Shown here: one piece after another, positions 36,789 through 45,164 of the stretch
Layout: the number at the start of each line of letters is the position of its first letter
How positions within the stretch are numbered: the first letter of the stretch is position 1
Assembly: GCF_017743935.1 (NCBI RefSeq)
Contig: NZ_JAGHRE010000003.1
Coordinates: 248,001-312,000 of the forward strand
Length of the DNA: 64,000 bases
Direction: 5' to 3'
DNA from: Tropicibacter sp. R16_0
GTDB taxonomy: Bacteria > Pseudomonadota > Alphaproteobacteria > Rhodobacterales > Rhodobacteraceae
Position numbers and translations under genes: made by a program
Notes under the pieces: model-generated
The model's input: the letters and a program-made list of their open reading frames with translations, nothing else
Told to the model about the DNA's origin: nothing
Databases searched by the model: none

Positions 36789-37652
36789 CTATCCCAACTC
36801 AAACGTAGTCACGCCAAAGATCCGGTCCATGGCAATGTCCGGGGCCGGGCCGGTGTACATGCGCGCGGTTTCAAACACCGGCGTCAGACCCATGTCACCG
36901 GCAAGGGACATGGCTGCCTCGTTTGGTTCCGGCACATCCAGAAACACCTCACTGTCATGATGGGCTGCAGGTACTGAGGCCAGCAATGACCCGGCAAGGT
37001 CACGGGCGATCTGGGCGGTATCTGCAAACAGGGGGCCGATCTTGTAGCCGCTGCGACAGGGCCGGATAACGCCGTATCCCTTAAGCGCGCCATTATCGAC
37101 AACAGCGCGTGCCACATGCCCGTCTGAGCCGAGCCAAAGTGCCAAAAACGAAGTGCGCAGGGCAGGGAAGGCGGCACGGTCGAAATGCTCCAGCTCTGCC
37201 GTGACGCGGCTCAGCGGCGTTGCAAGTGCGCTATTGGGCAAATTCGCCAATGCCCGCCCGATCGGTCCACCAAACCGGATGTTGCGATAGGCCAGCTGAA
37301 AGCCGGACTTGGCGTAATTGGCCTGTTCCTCTTGCACCCCATCCAGCCCGATCAGGCGGCGGCCCGCATGTTTGACAGCAGCCTGCCACAGGCGCAGCCC
37401 GGCGCCTCGTCCTCGGTGGTCCGGATGCACGATGTAGAACCCCAAAAAGGCAAACTTCTCATCATAATTCACAACTGAGATTGTCGCGATCAACTCTCCA
37501 TCCAGAAACCCGCCCCAGAACCCCTCAGGATCGACCGACATAAAACAGGCCCGATCTGACAGACCCGGATTCCACCCCTCGTGCGCGGCCCAATCCACGG
37601 CAATCTGAACTTCGTCGGGGGCGAGGGGGCGGATGGAGTAATCAGCGGACAT
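36789..37652 (-). CDS. GNAT-family acetyltransferase with second C-terminal GNAT-like domain
   Basis: 287 residues from ATG 37652 (AAGGTG eight bases upstream). The N-terminal GNAT domain has the acetyl-CoA motif LGFYIVHPDHRGRGAGLRLWQAAVKHAG near residues 75-105 and GVQEEQANYAKSGFQLAYRN. The C-terminal half (about 150-285: FPALRTSFLALWLGSDGHVARAVVDNGALKGYGVIRPCRSGYKIGPLFADTAQIARDLAGSLLA) resembles the extra domain of YitH-type acetyltransferases. Substrate unknown. It is convergent with the RAM gene. Confidence 0.88.
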   Translation of the reverse strand: MSADYSIRPLAPDEVQIAVDWAAHEGWNPGLSDRACFMSVDPEGFWGGFLDGELIATISVVNYDEKFAFLGFYIVHPDHRGRGAGLRLWQAAVKHAGRRLIGLDGVQEEQANYAKSGFQLAYRNIRFGGPIGRALANLPNSALATPLSRVTAELEHFDRAAFPALRTSFLALWLGSDGHVARAVVDNGALKGYGVIRPCRSGYKIGPLFADTAQIARDLAGSLLASVPAAHHDSEVFLDVPEPNEAAMSLAGDMGLTPVFETARMYTGPAPDIAMDRIFGVTTFELG

Positions 37653-37745
37653 GGCAAGCACCTTGAAGGTTGAACACCCCAAGCATGACGCAAAACGCTC
37701 GTCGCCGCCAAGTCACCAATCATGTGGAGAAGAGAGGAAAGATAT

Positions 37746-37820
37746 TGGAGCGGGCGAGGCGATTCGAACGCCCGACCCTAACCTTGGCAAGGTTATGCTC
37801 TACCCCTGAGCTACGCCCGC
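37746..37820 (-). tRNA. tRNA-Gly (anticodon GCC), copy 1 of 3
   Basis: Minus strand GCGGGCG/CGCCCGC acceptor arms, D-loop AGCTCAGGGGTAGAGC, anticodon arm AACCT-TGCCAAGG with GCC, T-arm with GTTCGAATC, discriminator T and an encoded CCA. Identical in sequence to the two copies that follow. Confidence 0.97.
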
Positions 37821-37838
37821 AACCTATATCTTTTGTCT

Positions 37839-37855
37839 CCGGATGGGTGATCCGG
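37839..37855. repeat. Spacer hairpin between tRNA-Gly copies 1 and 2
   Basis: CCGGATGGGTGATCCGG, a perfect 6-bp stem with a 5-base loop in the 42-bp spacer. The same 17 bases recur at 37954-37970 in the second spacer. Probably copied with the tRNA unit, and it may help processing of the precursor. Confidence 0.7.
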
Positions 37856-37862
37856 ATCTTGA

Positions 37863-37937
37863 TGGAGCGGGCGAGGCGATTCGAACGCCCGACCCTAACC
37901 TTGGCAAGGTTATGCTCTACCCCTGAGCTACGCCCGC
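37863..37937 (-). tRNA. tRNA-Gly (anticodon GCC), copy 2 of 3
   Basis: Same 75-base sequence as copy 1, including the encoded CCA. The anticodon is GCC, reading GGC and GGU. Separated from copy 1 by 42 bases and from copy 3 by 40 bases. Confidence 0.97.
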
Positions 37938-37953
37938 ACTATCAAGTCTGTGC

Positions 37954-37970
37954 CCGGATGGGTGATCCGG
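37954..37970. repeat. Spacer hairpin between tRNA-Gly copies 2 and 3
   Basis: CCGGATGGGTGATCCGG, identical to the spacer element at 37839-37855, while the rest of the two spacers differs. Confidence 0.7.
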
Positions 37971-37977
37971 TTCTCAA

Positions 37978-38052
37978 TGGAGCGGGCGAGGCGATTCGAA
38001 CGCCCGACCCTAACCTTGGCAAGGTTATGCTCTACCCCTGAGCTACGCCCGC
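37978..38052 (-). tRNA. tRNA-Gly (anticodon GCC), copy 3 of 3
   Basis: Same 75-base sequence as the other two copies. On the minus strand this is the promoter-proximal copy of the array. Confidence 0.97.
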
Positions 38053-38205
38053 CTCCTTGAGTGAGGCGTGAATTAGAATTTCTGGGGCCGCACCGCAAGA
38101 GCAAAAGTGAAGAAAAGCCAAAATTATTCGTTTCGACGGAAAGGCTTTGTTCACCCGTTTCACCCAAACTGAACCCACCCCTTTCACAGTTGGACGAGGT
38201 CTCCC

Positions 38206-38355
38206 ATGGTTTCGGGAAAATTCTTCATGACAGCGGGGCTGTTGGCCGCAATCGGCTCGTTTGCGGCGTTCAATCCGGCCCAGGATGCCACCCAGCCCGA
38301 GGATTTGCCGATCTTGCAGCCTCCCGTCGCGATCAAGGTCTCGGTGCTGTCCTAA
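38206..38355 (+). CDS. Small exported peptide, 49 residues
   Basis: Open frame MVSGKFFMTAGLLAAIGSFA..., with GAGG six bases before the ATG and a TAA at 38353-38355. The first 21-25 residues form a Lys-initiated hydrophobic signal or membrane anchor. The rest is Pro/Gln/Asp-rich (NPAQDATQPEDLPILQPP) and ends VAIKVSVLS. It lies between the tRNA-Gly array and pyc on the plus strand. No family recognised; supported by start context and signal-like composition. Confidence 0.6.
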   Translation: MVSGKFFMTAGLLAAIGSFAAFNPAQDATQPEDLPILQPPVAIKVSVLS

Positions 38356-38372
38356 GTTTCAAGGGCGCAAAC

Positions 38373-38406
38373 AAAAAACGCTGCCCCAGTCAATGACCGG
38401 GACAGC
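38373..38406 (-). terminator. Rho-independent terminator of pyc
   Basis: On the minus strand GCTGTCCCGGTC pairs with GACTGGGGCAGC (two G-U pairs, short loop) and is followed by G and six T. It lies 22 bases after the pyc stop. Confidence 0.88.
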
Positions 38407-38427
38407 GCGCAATTGAGTTGAGCTGGA

Positions 38428-41400
38428 TTATTCCAGCTCGATCAGCAGGTCCTTTGCGTCGATCTGGCCACCTGGCTGCACATGCAGCGCCTTGACGGTG
38501 GCTGATCGCTCGGCGTGAATGCCTGTTTCCATCTTCATCGCTTCGATGGTCAGCAGCAGATCGCCTTCGTTCACCTGCTGGCCTGCCTGCACCGCAACGC
38601 TGGCCACAACACCCGGCATTGGCGCGCCGATGTGGTCGGCATTGCCTGCCTCGGCCTTGGGCCGCTGGATGGTCGAGGATTTGACCAGTCGGTTCGGCAC
38701 CCGGATCACGCGGGGCTGGCCGTTGAGTTCAAAGAACACCTTCACTTCGCCGTTCTCATCGGTCTCGCCCAAGGCTTGCAGCCGGATTTCCAACGTCTTG
38801 CCCGGATCGATTTCCGCCGTGATCTCTTCGCCGGGCTCCATGCCGTAGAAGAAGGTCTTGGTCGGCAGGGCGCGGACCGGCCCATAGGTGCGATGACGGC
38901 CCATGTAGTCCATGAAGACTTTGGGATACATCAGGTATCCGTTCAGATCCTCGTCATCGACCGCCTTGCCTTCCAGCTCTTTCGAGATCTGGGCGCGCAG
39001 CGCATCCAGGTCGACGGGCTCTAGGTGTTTGCCCGGACGCTCGGTGTTGGGCGCCTCGCCTTTCAGCGCCTTGCCTACGATGGCGTCGGGGAAGCCGCCC
39101 GGAGGCTGACCCAGGTTGCCGCGCATCATGTCGATCACCGAATCCGGGAAGGCCACATCGGTGCCGGGGTTTTCGACGTCATCCCGGCTGAGCCCCTGGC
39201 TCACCATCATCAGAGCCATGTCGCCCACGACCTTCGACGAGGGCGTCACCTTGACGATATCGCCGAACATCTGGTTCACGTCCGCATACATCTGCGCCAC
39301 TTCATGCCAGCGTTCCTCTAGCCCCAGCGAGCGCGCCTGCGCCTTGAGGTTGGTGAACTGTCCGCCGGGCATCTCATGCAGATAGACTTCGGAGGCTGGA
39401 GCCTGCAGCCCCGATTCGAAGGCCGCGTACTGGCCGCGCACGGCCTCGAAGTAGTCGCTGATCTCGCGGATCGCCTTGATGTCCAGCCCGGTGTCGCGAT
39501 CGGTGTTGCGCAGCGCCTCGACCACAGATCCCAGCGTCGCTTGGCTGGTGTTGCCCGAGAAGCTGTCCATCGCGCAATCGACCGCATCCACGCCTGCTTC
39601 TGCGGCAGCCAGGATGGTTGCGGAGGCGATGCCCGCCGTGTCGTGGGTGTGGAAGTGGATGGGCAGGCCAACTTCCTCTTTCAGTGCCTTGATGAGCACG
39701 CGGGCAGCGGCGGGCTTCAAAAGGCCGGCCATGTCCTTCAGACCCAGCACATGCGCCCCGGCATCGCGCAGTTCCTTGCCCATGGCGACATAGTATTTCA
39801 GGTCATACTTGGACCGCTCGGGGTTCAGGATGTCGCCGGTGTAGCAGACGGTGCCTTCGCAGATCTTGTTCTGCTCAATCACCGCGTCCATCGCCACGCG
39901 CATGTTTTCGACCCAGTTCAGGCTGTCAAAGACGCGGAAGACGTCGATGTTCTTGGCGGCTTCTTTCACAAAGGCCTGTACCACGTTGTCGGGATAATTG
40001 GTGTAACCCACACCGTTCGACCCACGCAGCAACATTTGCGTCATAAGGTTTGGCATCGCCTCGCGCAGGTCGCGCAGGCGCTGCCAGGGGCATTCCTGCA
40101 GGAACCGATACGCCACATCAAAGGTCGCACCGCCCCAGCATTCGACCGAGAAGAGCTGCGGCAGGTTCGAGGCATAGGTCGGCGCCACACGAACCATGTC
40201 GATCGACCGCATGCGCGTTGCCAGCAGCGACTGATGCCCGTCGCGCATGGTGGTGTCGGTGATCAGCAGCTGACGCTGCGCTTTCATCCAGTCGGCCACC
40301 GCCTGCGGGCCTTTTTGTTCCAGCAGGTTGCGGGTGCCCATCATCGGCTCGGCGCGGCGTTCGGGCGCGCGCGGCAGCTTCAGATCAGCGGCCGGCATCG
40401 GGCGATCCTTGGTCTCGGGGTGCCCGTTCACCGTGATGTCGGCGATATAGGTCAGCACCTTGGTGCCCCGGTCGCGGCGGCGTTTGAAGTCGAACAGATC
40501 CGGCGTCTCGTCGATGAACTTGGTGGTGTATTCATTCGACAGGAAGGTCGGGTGCTTTAGCAGGTTTTCAACAAAGGCGATGTTGGTGCTGACACCGCGC
40601 ACGCGGAACTCGCGCAGGGCGCGGTCCATCCGGGCAATCGCCTTTTCGGGCGTCGGGGCCCAGGCTGTCACCTTGGTCAGCAGCGAGTCGTAATACCGCG
40701 TGATCACGCCACCCGCATAGGCCGTGCCGCCATCCAGGCGGATACCCATGCCAGTGGCCGAGCGATAGGCGGTGATGCGGCCATAGTCGGGGATGAAGTT
40801 GTTGAGGGGATCTTCGGTCGTCACACGGGTCTGCAAGGCGTGACCGTTCAACTGAACGTCCTCTTGTGCGGCCTTGCCGGTGGCCTCGGCCAACGGTTTG
40901 CCCTCGGCGATCAGGATTTGGGCCTGCACGATGTCGATGCCGGTGACTTCTTCGGTGACGGTGTGTTCGACCTGGACGCGTGGGTTCACTTCGATGAAGT
41001 AGAACTTACCCGAGGCCATATCCATCAGAAATTCTACAGTACCCGCACATTCATAATTCACATGGGCACAGATCTTGCGGCCCAATTCGCAGATCTCGGC
41101 GCGCTGCTCTTCGGTCAGATAGGGGGCAGGGGCGCGCTCAACCACCTTCTGGTTGCGGCGCTGGACCGAACAGTCACGCTCATAAAGGTGATAGATCTCG
41201 CCATGCTTGTCGCCCAGGATCTGCACCTCGACGTGGCGGGCGCGGGTGATCATCTTCTCCAGATAGCCCTCGCCGTTGCCAAAAGCGGCTTCGGCCTCGC
41301 GGCGCCCTTCCAGAACCTTTTCTTCCAACTCGTCCGGGCCGTGGATCGGACGCATGCCGCGACCGCCACCGCCCCAGGAGGCCTTGAGCATCAGCGGATA

Positions 41401-41865
41401 ACCAACCGCATCCGCCTCGGCCCGGATCGCATCCATGTCATCGCCCAGAACCTCGGTCGCGGGGATGACCGGAACACCGGCCTCGATCGCAACACGACGG
41501 GCGCTGGCCTTGTCTCCAAGCGCGCGCATGGTCTCGGCCTTGGGGCCGATGAAGGTGATGCCGTTCTTGGTGCAGGCATCCACGAAGTCGGGGTTTTCCG
41601 ACAGCAGGCCGTAACCTGGGTGGATCGCATCCGCGCCGCTTTCCTTGGCCACGCGAATGATCTCGTCAATGCTCAGATAGGCCGCAACCGGTCCCATCCC
41701 CTCACCAATCCGATAGGCCTCATCCGCCTTGAACCGGTGCAGGCCCAACTTGTCCTCTTCGGCAAAGACAGCAACCGTCTTCTTGCCCATCTCATTGGCA
41801 GCCCGCATCACACGGATCGCAATCTCTCCGCGGTTTGCTATCAGGATTTTTCTAAAGTCTGTCAT
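38428..41865 (-). CDS. pyc: Pyruvate carboxylase
   Basis: 1145 residues, a full-length single-chain enzyme that makes oxaloacetate from pyruvate, bicarbonate and ATP. Domains in order: biotin carboxylase (KILIANRGEIAIRVMRAA, KASWGGGGRGMRPIH ATP grasp, FIEVNPRVQVEHTVTEEVTGID), carboxyltransferase (ITDTTMRDGHQSLLATRMR, HFHTHDTAGIASATILAAAEAGVD), and the C-terminal biotinyl domain with the carboxylation Lys in TIEAMKMETGIHA near residue 1110. It is anaplerotic and is followed by a terminator. The lactate dehydrogenase gene upstream on the same strand yields its substrate, pyruvate. Confidence 0.98.
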   Translation of the reverse strand: MTDFRKILIANRGEIAIRVMRAANEMGKKTVAVFAEEDKLGLHRFKADEAYRIGEGMGPVAAYLSIDEIIRVAKESGADAIHPGYGLLSENPDFVDACTKNGITFIGPKAETMRALGDKASARRVAIEAGVPVIPATEVLGDDMDAIRAEADAVGYPLMLKASWGGGGRGMRPIHGPDELEEKVLEGRREAEAAFGNGEGYLEKMITRARHVEVQILGDKHGEIYHLYERDCSVQRRNQKVVERAPAPYLTEEQRAEICELGRKICAHVNYECAGTVEFLMDMASGKFYFIEVNPRVQVEHTVTEEVTGIDIVQAQILIAEGKPLAEATGKAAQEDVQLNGHALQTRVTTEDPLNNFIPDYGRITAYRSATGMGIRLDGGTAYAGGVITRYYDSLLTKVTAWAPTPEKAIARMDRALREFRVRGVSTNIAFVENLLKHPTFLSNEYTTKFIDETPDLFDFKRRRDRGTKVLTYIADITVNGHPETKDRPMPAADLKLPRAPERRAEPMMGTRNLLEQKGPQAVADWMKAQRQLLITDTTMRDGHQSLLATRMRSIDMVRVAPTYASNLPQLFSVECWGGATFDVAYRFLQECPWQRLRDLREAMPNLMTQMLLRGSNGVGYTNYPDNVVQAFVKEAAKNIDVFRVFDSLNWVENMRVAMDAVIEQNKICEGTVCYTGDILNPERSKYDLKYYVAMGKELRDAGAHVLGLKDMAGLLKPAAARVLIKALKEEVGLPIHFHTHDTAGIASATILAAAEAGVDAVDCAMDSFSGNTSQATLGSVVEALRNTDRDTGLDIKAIREISDYFEAVRGQYAAFESGLQAPASEVYLHEMPGGQFTNLKAQARSLGLEERWHEVAQMYADVNQMFGDIVKVTPSSKVVGDMALMMVSQGLSRDDVENPGTDVAFPDSVIDMMRGNLGQPPGGFPDAIVGKALKGEAPNTERPGKHLEPVDLDALRAQISKELEGKAVDDEDLNGYLMYPKVFMDYMGRHRTYGPVRALPTKTFFYGMEPGEEITAEIDPGKTLEIRLQALGETDENGEVKVFFELNGQPRVIRVPNRLVKSSTIQRPKAEAGNADHIGAPMPGVVASVAVQAGQQVNEGDLLLTIEAMKMETGIHAERSATVKALHVQPGGQIDAKDLLIELE

Positions 41866-42003
41866 GGCAGGTCCCGGCTCTCTTCGTTGGGCGTGGGTTT
41901 TAGGCGGACAATAAGCATACGTATATGGGTAGTTCTGGGTAGAACCGGCATGTTATCGCTCGCAAACGCCGTTTTTTCTGCAGTGCAGTGATTGGTTTCG
42001 TCT

Positions 42004-43161
42004 TCAGGTCAGCTCTGGAAGGATTCGGTGTGGTGGCAAATCCGTAAGGGAGGGCGCTCCGATCTGGCCCATATTGGCGATCAGGTCCTGTTTCAGCACA
42101 TCGATCACATGGGCCGGTCCGCGGGCACCCAATGCTGCGAGTGCAAAATGAGCAGCCCGCCCCAGCATCACGAGATCGGCGCCAGAGGCGATGGCGCGCA
42201 GGATGTCCAATCCGCTCTCGACACCACTGTCAAAGATGAGCGGCAGTCCTGTCGCGGCCCGGATCGCAGGCAAAGCTTCGATCGAGGCGGGGGCTCCGTC
42301 AAACTGGCGGCCCGCATGATTTGACACCCACAGGGCGTCGATGCCTGCACGTTCCAAAGGCTCGGCATCCTCGGCGCGCATCACGCCTTTGATGATGAAT
42401 GGGCCATCCCAATGATCGCGCAGCCATTTGACATAGTCCATGTCGGGCGAGGTGCGCAGCAGGTATCCGATGTGTGCGGTGGGGGGCAGGTTCAGCTGCT
42501 TGGTGACGTATTTGTCCAGCGTGCGCATGCGCGGCATGCCATCCCGGATCACTTCTTGCATCATGCCAATGGCCCAGGCAGGACGCCGTGCGATCTGGGC
42601 CAGCAGGCGCGGGGACAGCCTGGGGGGCTGTGTCAGCCCTGAGCGTGTCTGACGCTCGCGGCGCGAGGCGACCGGAATGTCCACCGTCAGCACCAGCGTG
42701 GAAAACCCCGCATTGCGGGCACGGTTCAAGACATCTTGGCGGATCTCGGGGTTCTTGGGCGGATACAGTTGGAACCAGGCATGTGTCCCAAGGTGCGGCG
42801 CCAGCTCTTCGGGGCTGCGGCTGGCCACGGTCGACAGCGTATAGGGCACCCCGGCCTGGGCGGCGGCCCGAGCCAGCAGCGGTTCGGCCCCGGGCCAGAT
42901 GAGGCCGGACATCCCGATCGGGGCGAAGCCAAAGGGCAAGTCGAAATCCTGCCCCAGCAGGCGGGTCGACAGGTCACATTCCATGGCGCCATGCAGGATC
43001 GAAGGATCAAACCCGATCCGGTCGAGCGCTTTGCGGTTGCGGGCTTTGGTGGCTTCGACCCCCGTGCCGCTGTCCAGGTATTCCCAAACAAACTTGGGAA
43101 GCCTGCGTTCGGCCCGCCATTTCAGGTCCATGACGCCGGGATAGGTGCTGTGCAGATCCAT
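42004..43161 (-). CDS. lldD: FMN-dependent alpha-hydroxy-acid (L-lactate) dehydrogenase
   Basis: 385 residues. A (beta/alpha)8 FMN barrel oxidising L-2-hydroxy acids such as lactate to pyruvate, passing electrons to the quinone pool in LldD-type enzymes. Motifs: FVWEYLDSGTGVEATKARN, LPFGFAPIGMSGLIWPGAE, PYTLSTVASRSPEELAP, FIIKGVMRAEDAE with the FMN Lys, ALWVSNHAGRQFDGAPASIEALP with catalytic His and Arg, and LIFDSGVESGLDILRAIASGADLVMLGRA. Lactate as substrate is likely but not certain. It lies 138 bp upstream of pyc. Confidence 0.92.
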   Translation of the reverse strand: MDLHSTYPGVMDLKWRAERRLPKFVWEYLDSGTGVEATKARNRKALDRIGFDPSILHGAMECDLSTRLLGQDFDLPFGFAPIGMSGLIWPGAEPLLARAAAQAGVPYTLSTVASRSPEELAPHLGTHAWFQLYPPKNPEIRQDVLNRARNAGFSTLVLTVDIPVASRRERQTRSGLTQPPRLSPRLLAQIARRPAWAIGMMQEVIRDGMPRMRTLDKYVTKQLNLPPTAHIGYLLRTSPDMDYVKWLRDHWDGPFIIKGVMRAEDAEPLERAGIDALWVSNHAGRQFDGAPASIEALPAIRAATGLPLIFDSGVESGLDILRAIASGADLVMLGRAAHFALAALGARGPAHVIDVLKQDLIANMGQIGAPSLTDLPPHRILPELT

Positions 43162-43205
43162 GCCGATTGATCGGACGTGGACCGTGATTCTGCAAGGGGC
43201 CCGGC

Positions 43206-44975
43206 TTACTCCGCCGCCAGGGAGGGTGGTGTCTGTGCGGTGGTCTCTGCCGCCTCATGCGGTAGGGTGGCGACACAAACCTGGTTGCGCCCTTTGGCCT
43301 TGGCATCATACAGCGCATCATCTGCTGCCCGCATCAGATCCTGGGGCATGGTGCCATGGGTCGGATAATGCGCCACGCCCAGAGAAATGGTGATCCGCGG
43401 CAAAGTCTTCTCGCCATAGCGGACAGCAATGTCTTCGACCGATTTTCGCAGCTTTTCGGCCCGCGTCATCACCTCGGTCGGCGAGCTGTCCGGCAGGATC
43501 AGCGTGAACTCTTCACCGCCCATCCGACAGGCGATCTCATCCCCGTCGCACGACTGCTCCAGAACCGAACCCACCGCGCGCAGCACCATGTCGCCCGCGT
43601 CGTGCCCGTGGTTGTCGTTGAACTTCTTGAAGTGGTCCACATCCACCGCGATCAAGCTGACCGGGGCGCCGGTGGCCTGACTGCGCGAGATCAGCTTGCG
43701 CAGGCGATCCGTCATGTGGCGGCGGTTGAACAGCCCGGTGAGCGGATCGCGCACCGATTGGTCATGCAGTTGATCACGCATGCGCACATTGGCGATCGCC
43801 ATGCTGATCTGCTCGGCGCACATCTGTGCCAGCTTCTTGTTCAGAGCAAAGCTTTCTTCACTGCCATGCTGGGCACGCAGATGCATCAAGCCAACGGTTT
43901 CCCCATGCGCCAGGATCGGGAAACAGAAATAGGGGCGGCCATCATGCGGTTCGGCGTGCTCGCAGACGAAATCCACCTCGGTGGCGCCATATTCATAGGT
44001 GCGCCCGCGTCGCAGGCCCCAGCAGCCGTCGGGGTGGATATGCTCCTTGTGCGTGCCGCCATTCCAGCTGGCGCAACCATCCAACACATCACGAGAGTTG
44101 GAATAGACATAAACGCTGCCCTCGGCATTGGGCAGGATGTGGGTCATGAATTTGGCAACCATATCAAAGAGCTCGTCCAATGAGCGGCTGGATTGCAGCC
44201 ATTCGTTCAGCTCGCCCAACAGGCGCACCTCACGCGCCAGGCGCAATTGCTCATTCAACAGATCACGCTCATTGTCCGACCGAGTGCGCAGCGAGTTTAT
44301 CTGTCGCCGGTTGGTGCGGTAGAGCACCACCGATACAGCCACCATCGCGGTCAAAGCAATTGCGCACAGCGCCCCCAGCAGCAGACGAACGCGCATTATG
44401 AAAATATCGCGAATTTCGGTGATGTCGGTGTAGAACTCGATGGCACCCAGAAAAGAGCTGTTTCGCATGACCGGCGTATACACTTCGGCCACGTGGTGGG
44501 GTTTGCTGGTGTCAAGTTGAGCGGAATGAAGAACCAGGTCATCAATCTCGGACGCCGGCTTTTCCTCGTGCTTGTAATAGAGTTCGCCGTTCGCCACGGT
44601 TGAGGCGAAGTATGGTTTGGTGTTCTTGGACCCAATATCCGACGCGCGTGTGGACCAGAAAACGGTGCCGTCGGCGTGAAACAGTTTGAAACGGTAGACG
44701 TCCGATGCTTCGGGCATCAGTTCCAGGAACTCTTGATCATGTTCGTCCATGAAACCGGTTTGAAAGGTCGCCTCTGCATCTTCCATATGCAGCAGGACGC
44801 GGCGCTTCCACATCTCGGATTGCTTGCGAATGTCCGCCTCTAGCATGCCGTCGACGATCTGCGTGGGAAGGGTAAGGATGCTCCATCCAGCGGCGGCGAT
44901 CATCGATATCAGCAACGCGATCGCACCCGCCCACTTCAGTCGCAACGCAACCGAAGCCTTGAATTCCGTACTCAT
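43206..44975 (-). CDS. Membrane diguanylate cyclase with periplasmic sensor, GAF and GGDEF domains
   Basis: 589 residues from ATG 44975 (GGGAG nine bases upstream). TM1 is at about 13-37, a periplasmic sensor at 38-195, and TM2 at about 197-220 (LLLGALCAIALTAMVAVSVVLY). A helical linker and a GAF domain (260-400: LPNAEGSVYVYSNSRDVLDGCASWNGG) follow. The C-terminal cyclase has DPLTGLFNRRHMTDRL, AVDVDHFKKFNDNHGHDAGD and the active GGEEF signature. No RxxD inhibitory site precedes GGEEF, so feedback inhibition at that site is not expected. It makes cyclic di-GMP. A near-match CtrA box lies 47 bp upstream. Confidence 0.92.
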   Translation of the reverse strand: MSTEFKASVALRLKWAGAIALLISMIAAAGWSILTLPTQIVDGMLEADIRKQSEMWKRRVLLHMEDAEATFQTGFMDEHDQEFLELMPEASDVYRFKLFHADGTVFWSTRASDIGSKNTKPYFASTVANGELYYKHEEKPASEIDDLVLHSAQLDTSKPHHVAEVYTPVMRNSSFLGAIEFYTDITEIRDIFIMRVRLLLGALCAIALTAMVAVSVVLYRTNRRQINSLRTRSDNERDLLNEQLRLAREVRLLGELNEWLQSSRSLDELFDMVAKFMTHILPNAEGSVYVYSNSRDVLDGCASWNGGTHKEHIHPDGCWGLRRGRTYEYGATEVDFVCEHAEPHDGRPYFCFPILAHGETVGLMHLRAQHGSEESFALNKKLAQMCAEQISMAIANVRMRDQLHDQSVRDPLTGLFNRRHMTDRLRKLISRSQATGAPVSLIAVDVDHFKKFNDNHGHDAGDMVLRAVGSVLEQSCDGDEIACRMGGEEFTLILPDSSPTEVMTRAEKLRKSVEDIAVRYGEKTLPRITISLGVAHYPTHGTMPQDLMRAADDALYDAKAKGRNQVCVATLPHEAAETTAQTPPSLAAE

Positions 44976-45021
44976 ATTTTCGCGCTCCCGTATTTCCACC
45001 TTGGAAAATGTGAAACAGAGA

Positions 45022-45037
45022 TTGATATGAGGTTAAC
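45022..45037 (-). promoter_or_regulatory. CtrA-like box upstream of the diguanylate cyclase
   Basis: TTGA-N7-TTAAC, one mismatch from TTAA-N7-TTAAC, 47 bp upstream of the cyclase start. It has almost the same distance as the perfect CtrA box at the MshEN-GT2 gene. CtrA control of c-di-GMP genes has been reported in Rhodobacteraceae; binding here is inferred. Confidence 0.5.
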
Positions 45038-45108
45038 AAAGGCTCAGAAGGGGCTTCACGCCTGAACACGGAGTCGTGCAAATTCAGCATAAATTGCCCG
45101 GTATTTGC

Positions 45109-45123
45109 GAACAGGACGTGAAC
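45109..45123 (+). promoter_or_regulatory. LexA (SOS) box of the helicase gene
   Basis: GAACAGGACGTGAAC fits the alphaproteobacterial LexA operator GAAC-N7-GAAC (the same as GTTC-N7-GTTC read on the other strand), established in Rhodobacter. It lies 42 bp before the uvrD-type start, where it would block the promoter. Confidence 0.8.
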
Positions 45124-45164
45124 AAACTCTTTCCCTTTGGTGAATTCCGACCTATTTTGCGATC

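Noticed and set aside
38061-38396. 111-codon frame between the tRNA-Gly array and pyc
   Set aside because: Starts at the tRNA edge without a ribosome site and overlaps the better supported 49-residue peptide in another frame.
41866-42003. Possible separate small gene or strong regulatory site between lldD and pyc
   Set aside because: Only ordinary promoter-like sequence seen; no palindrome or terminator of note.
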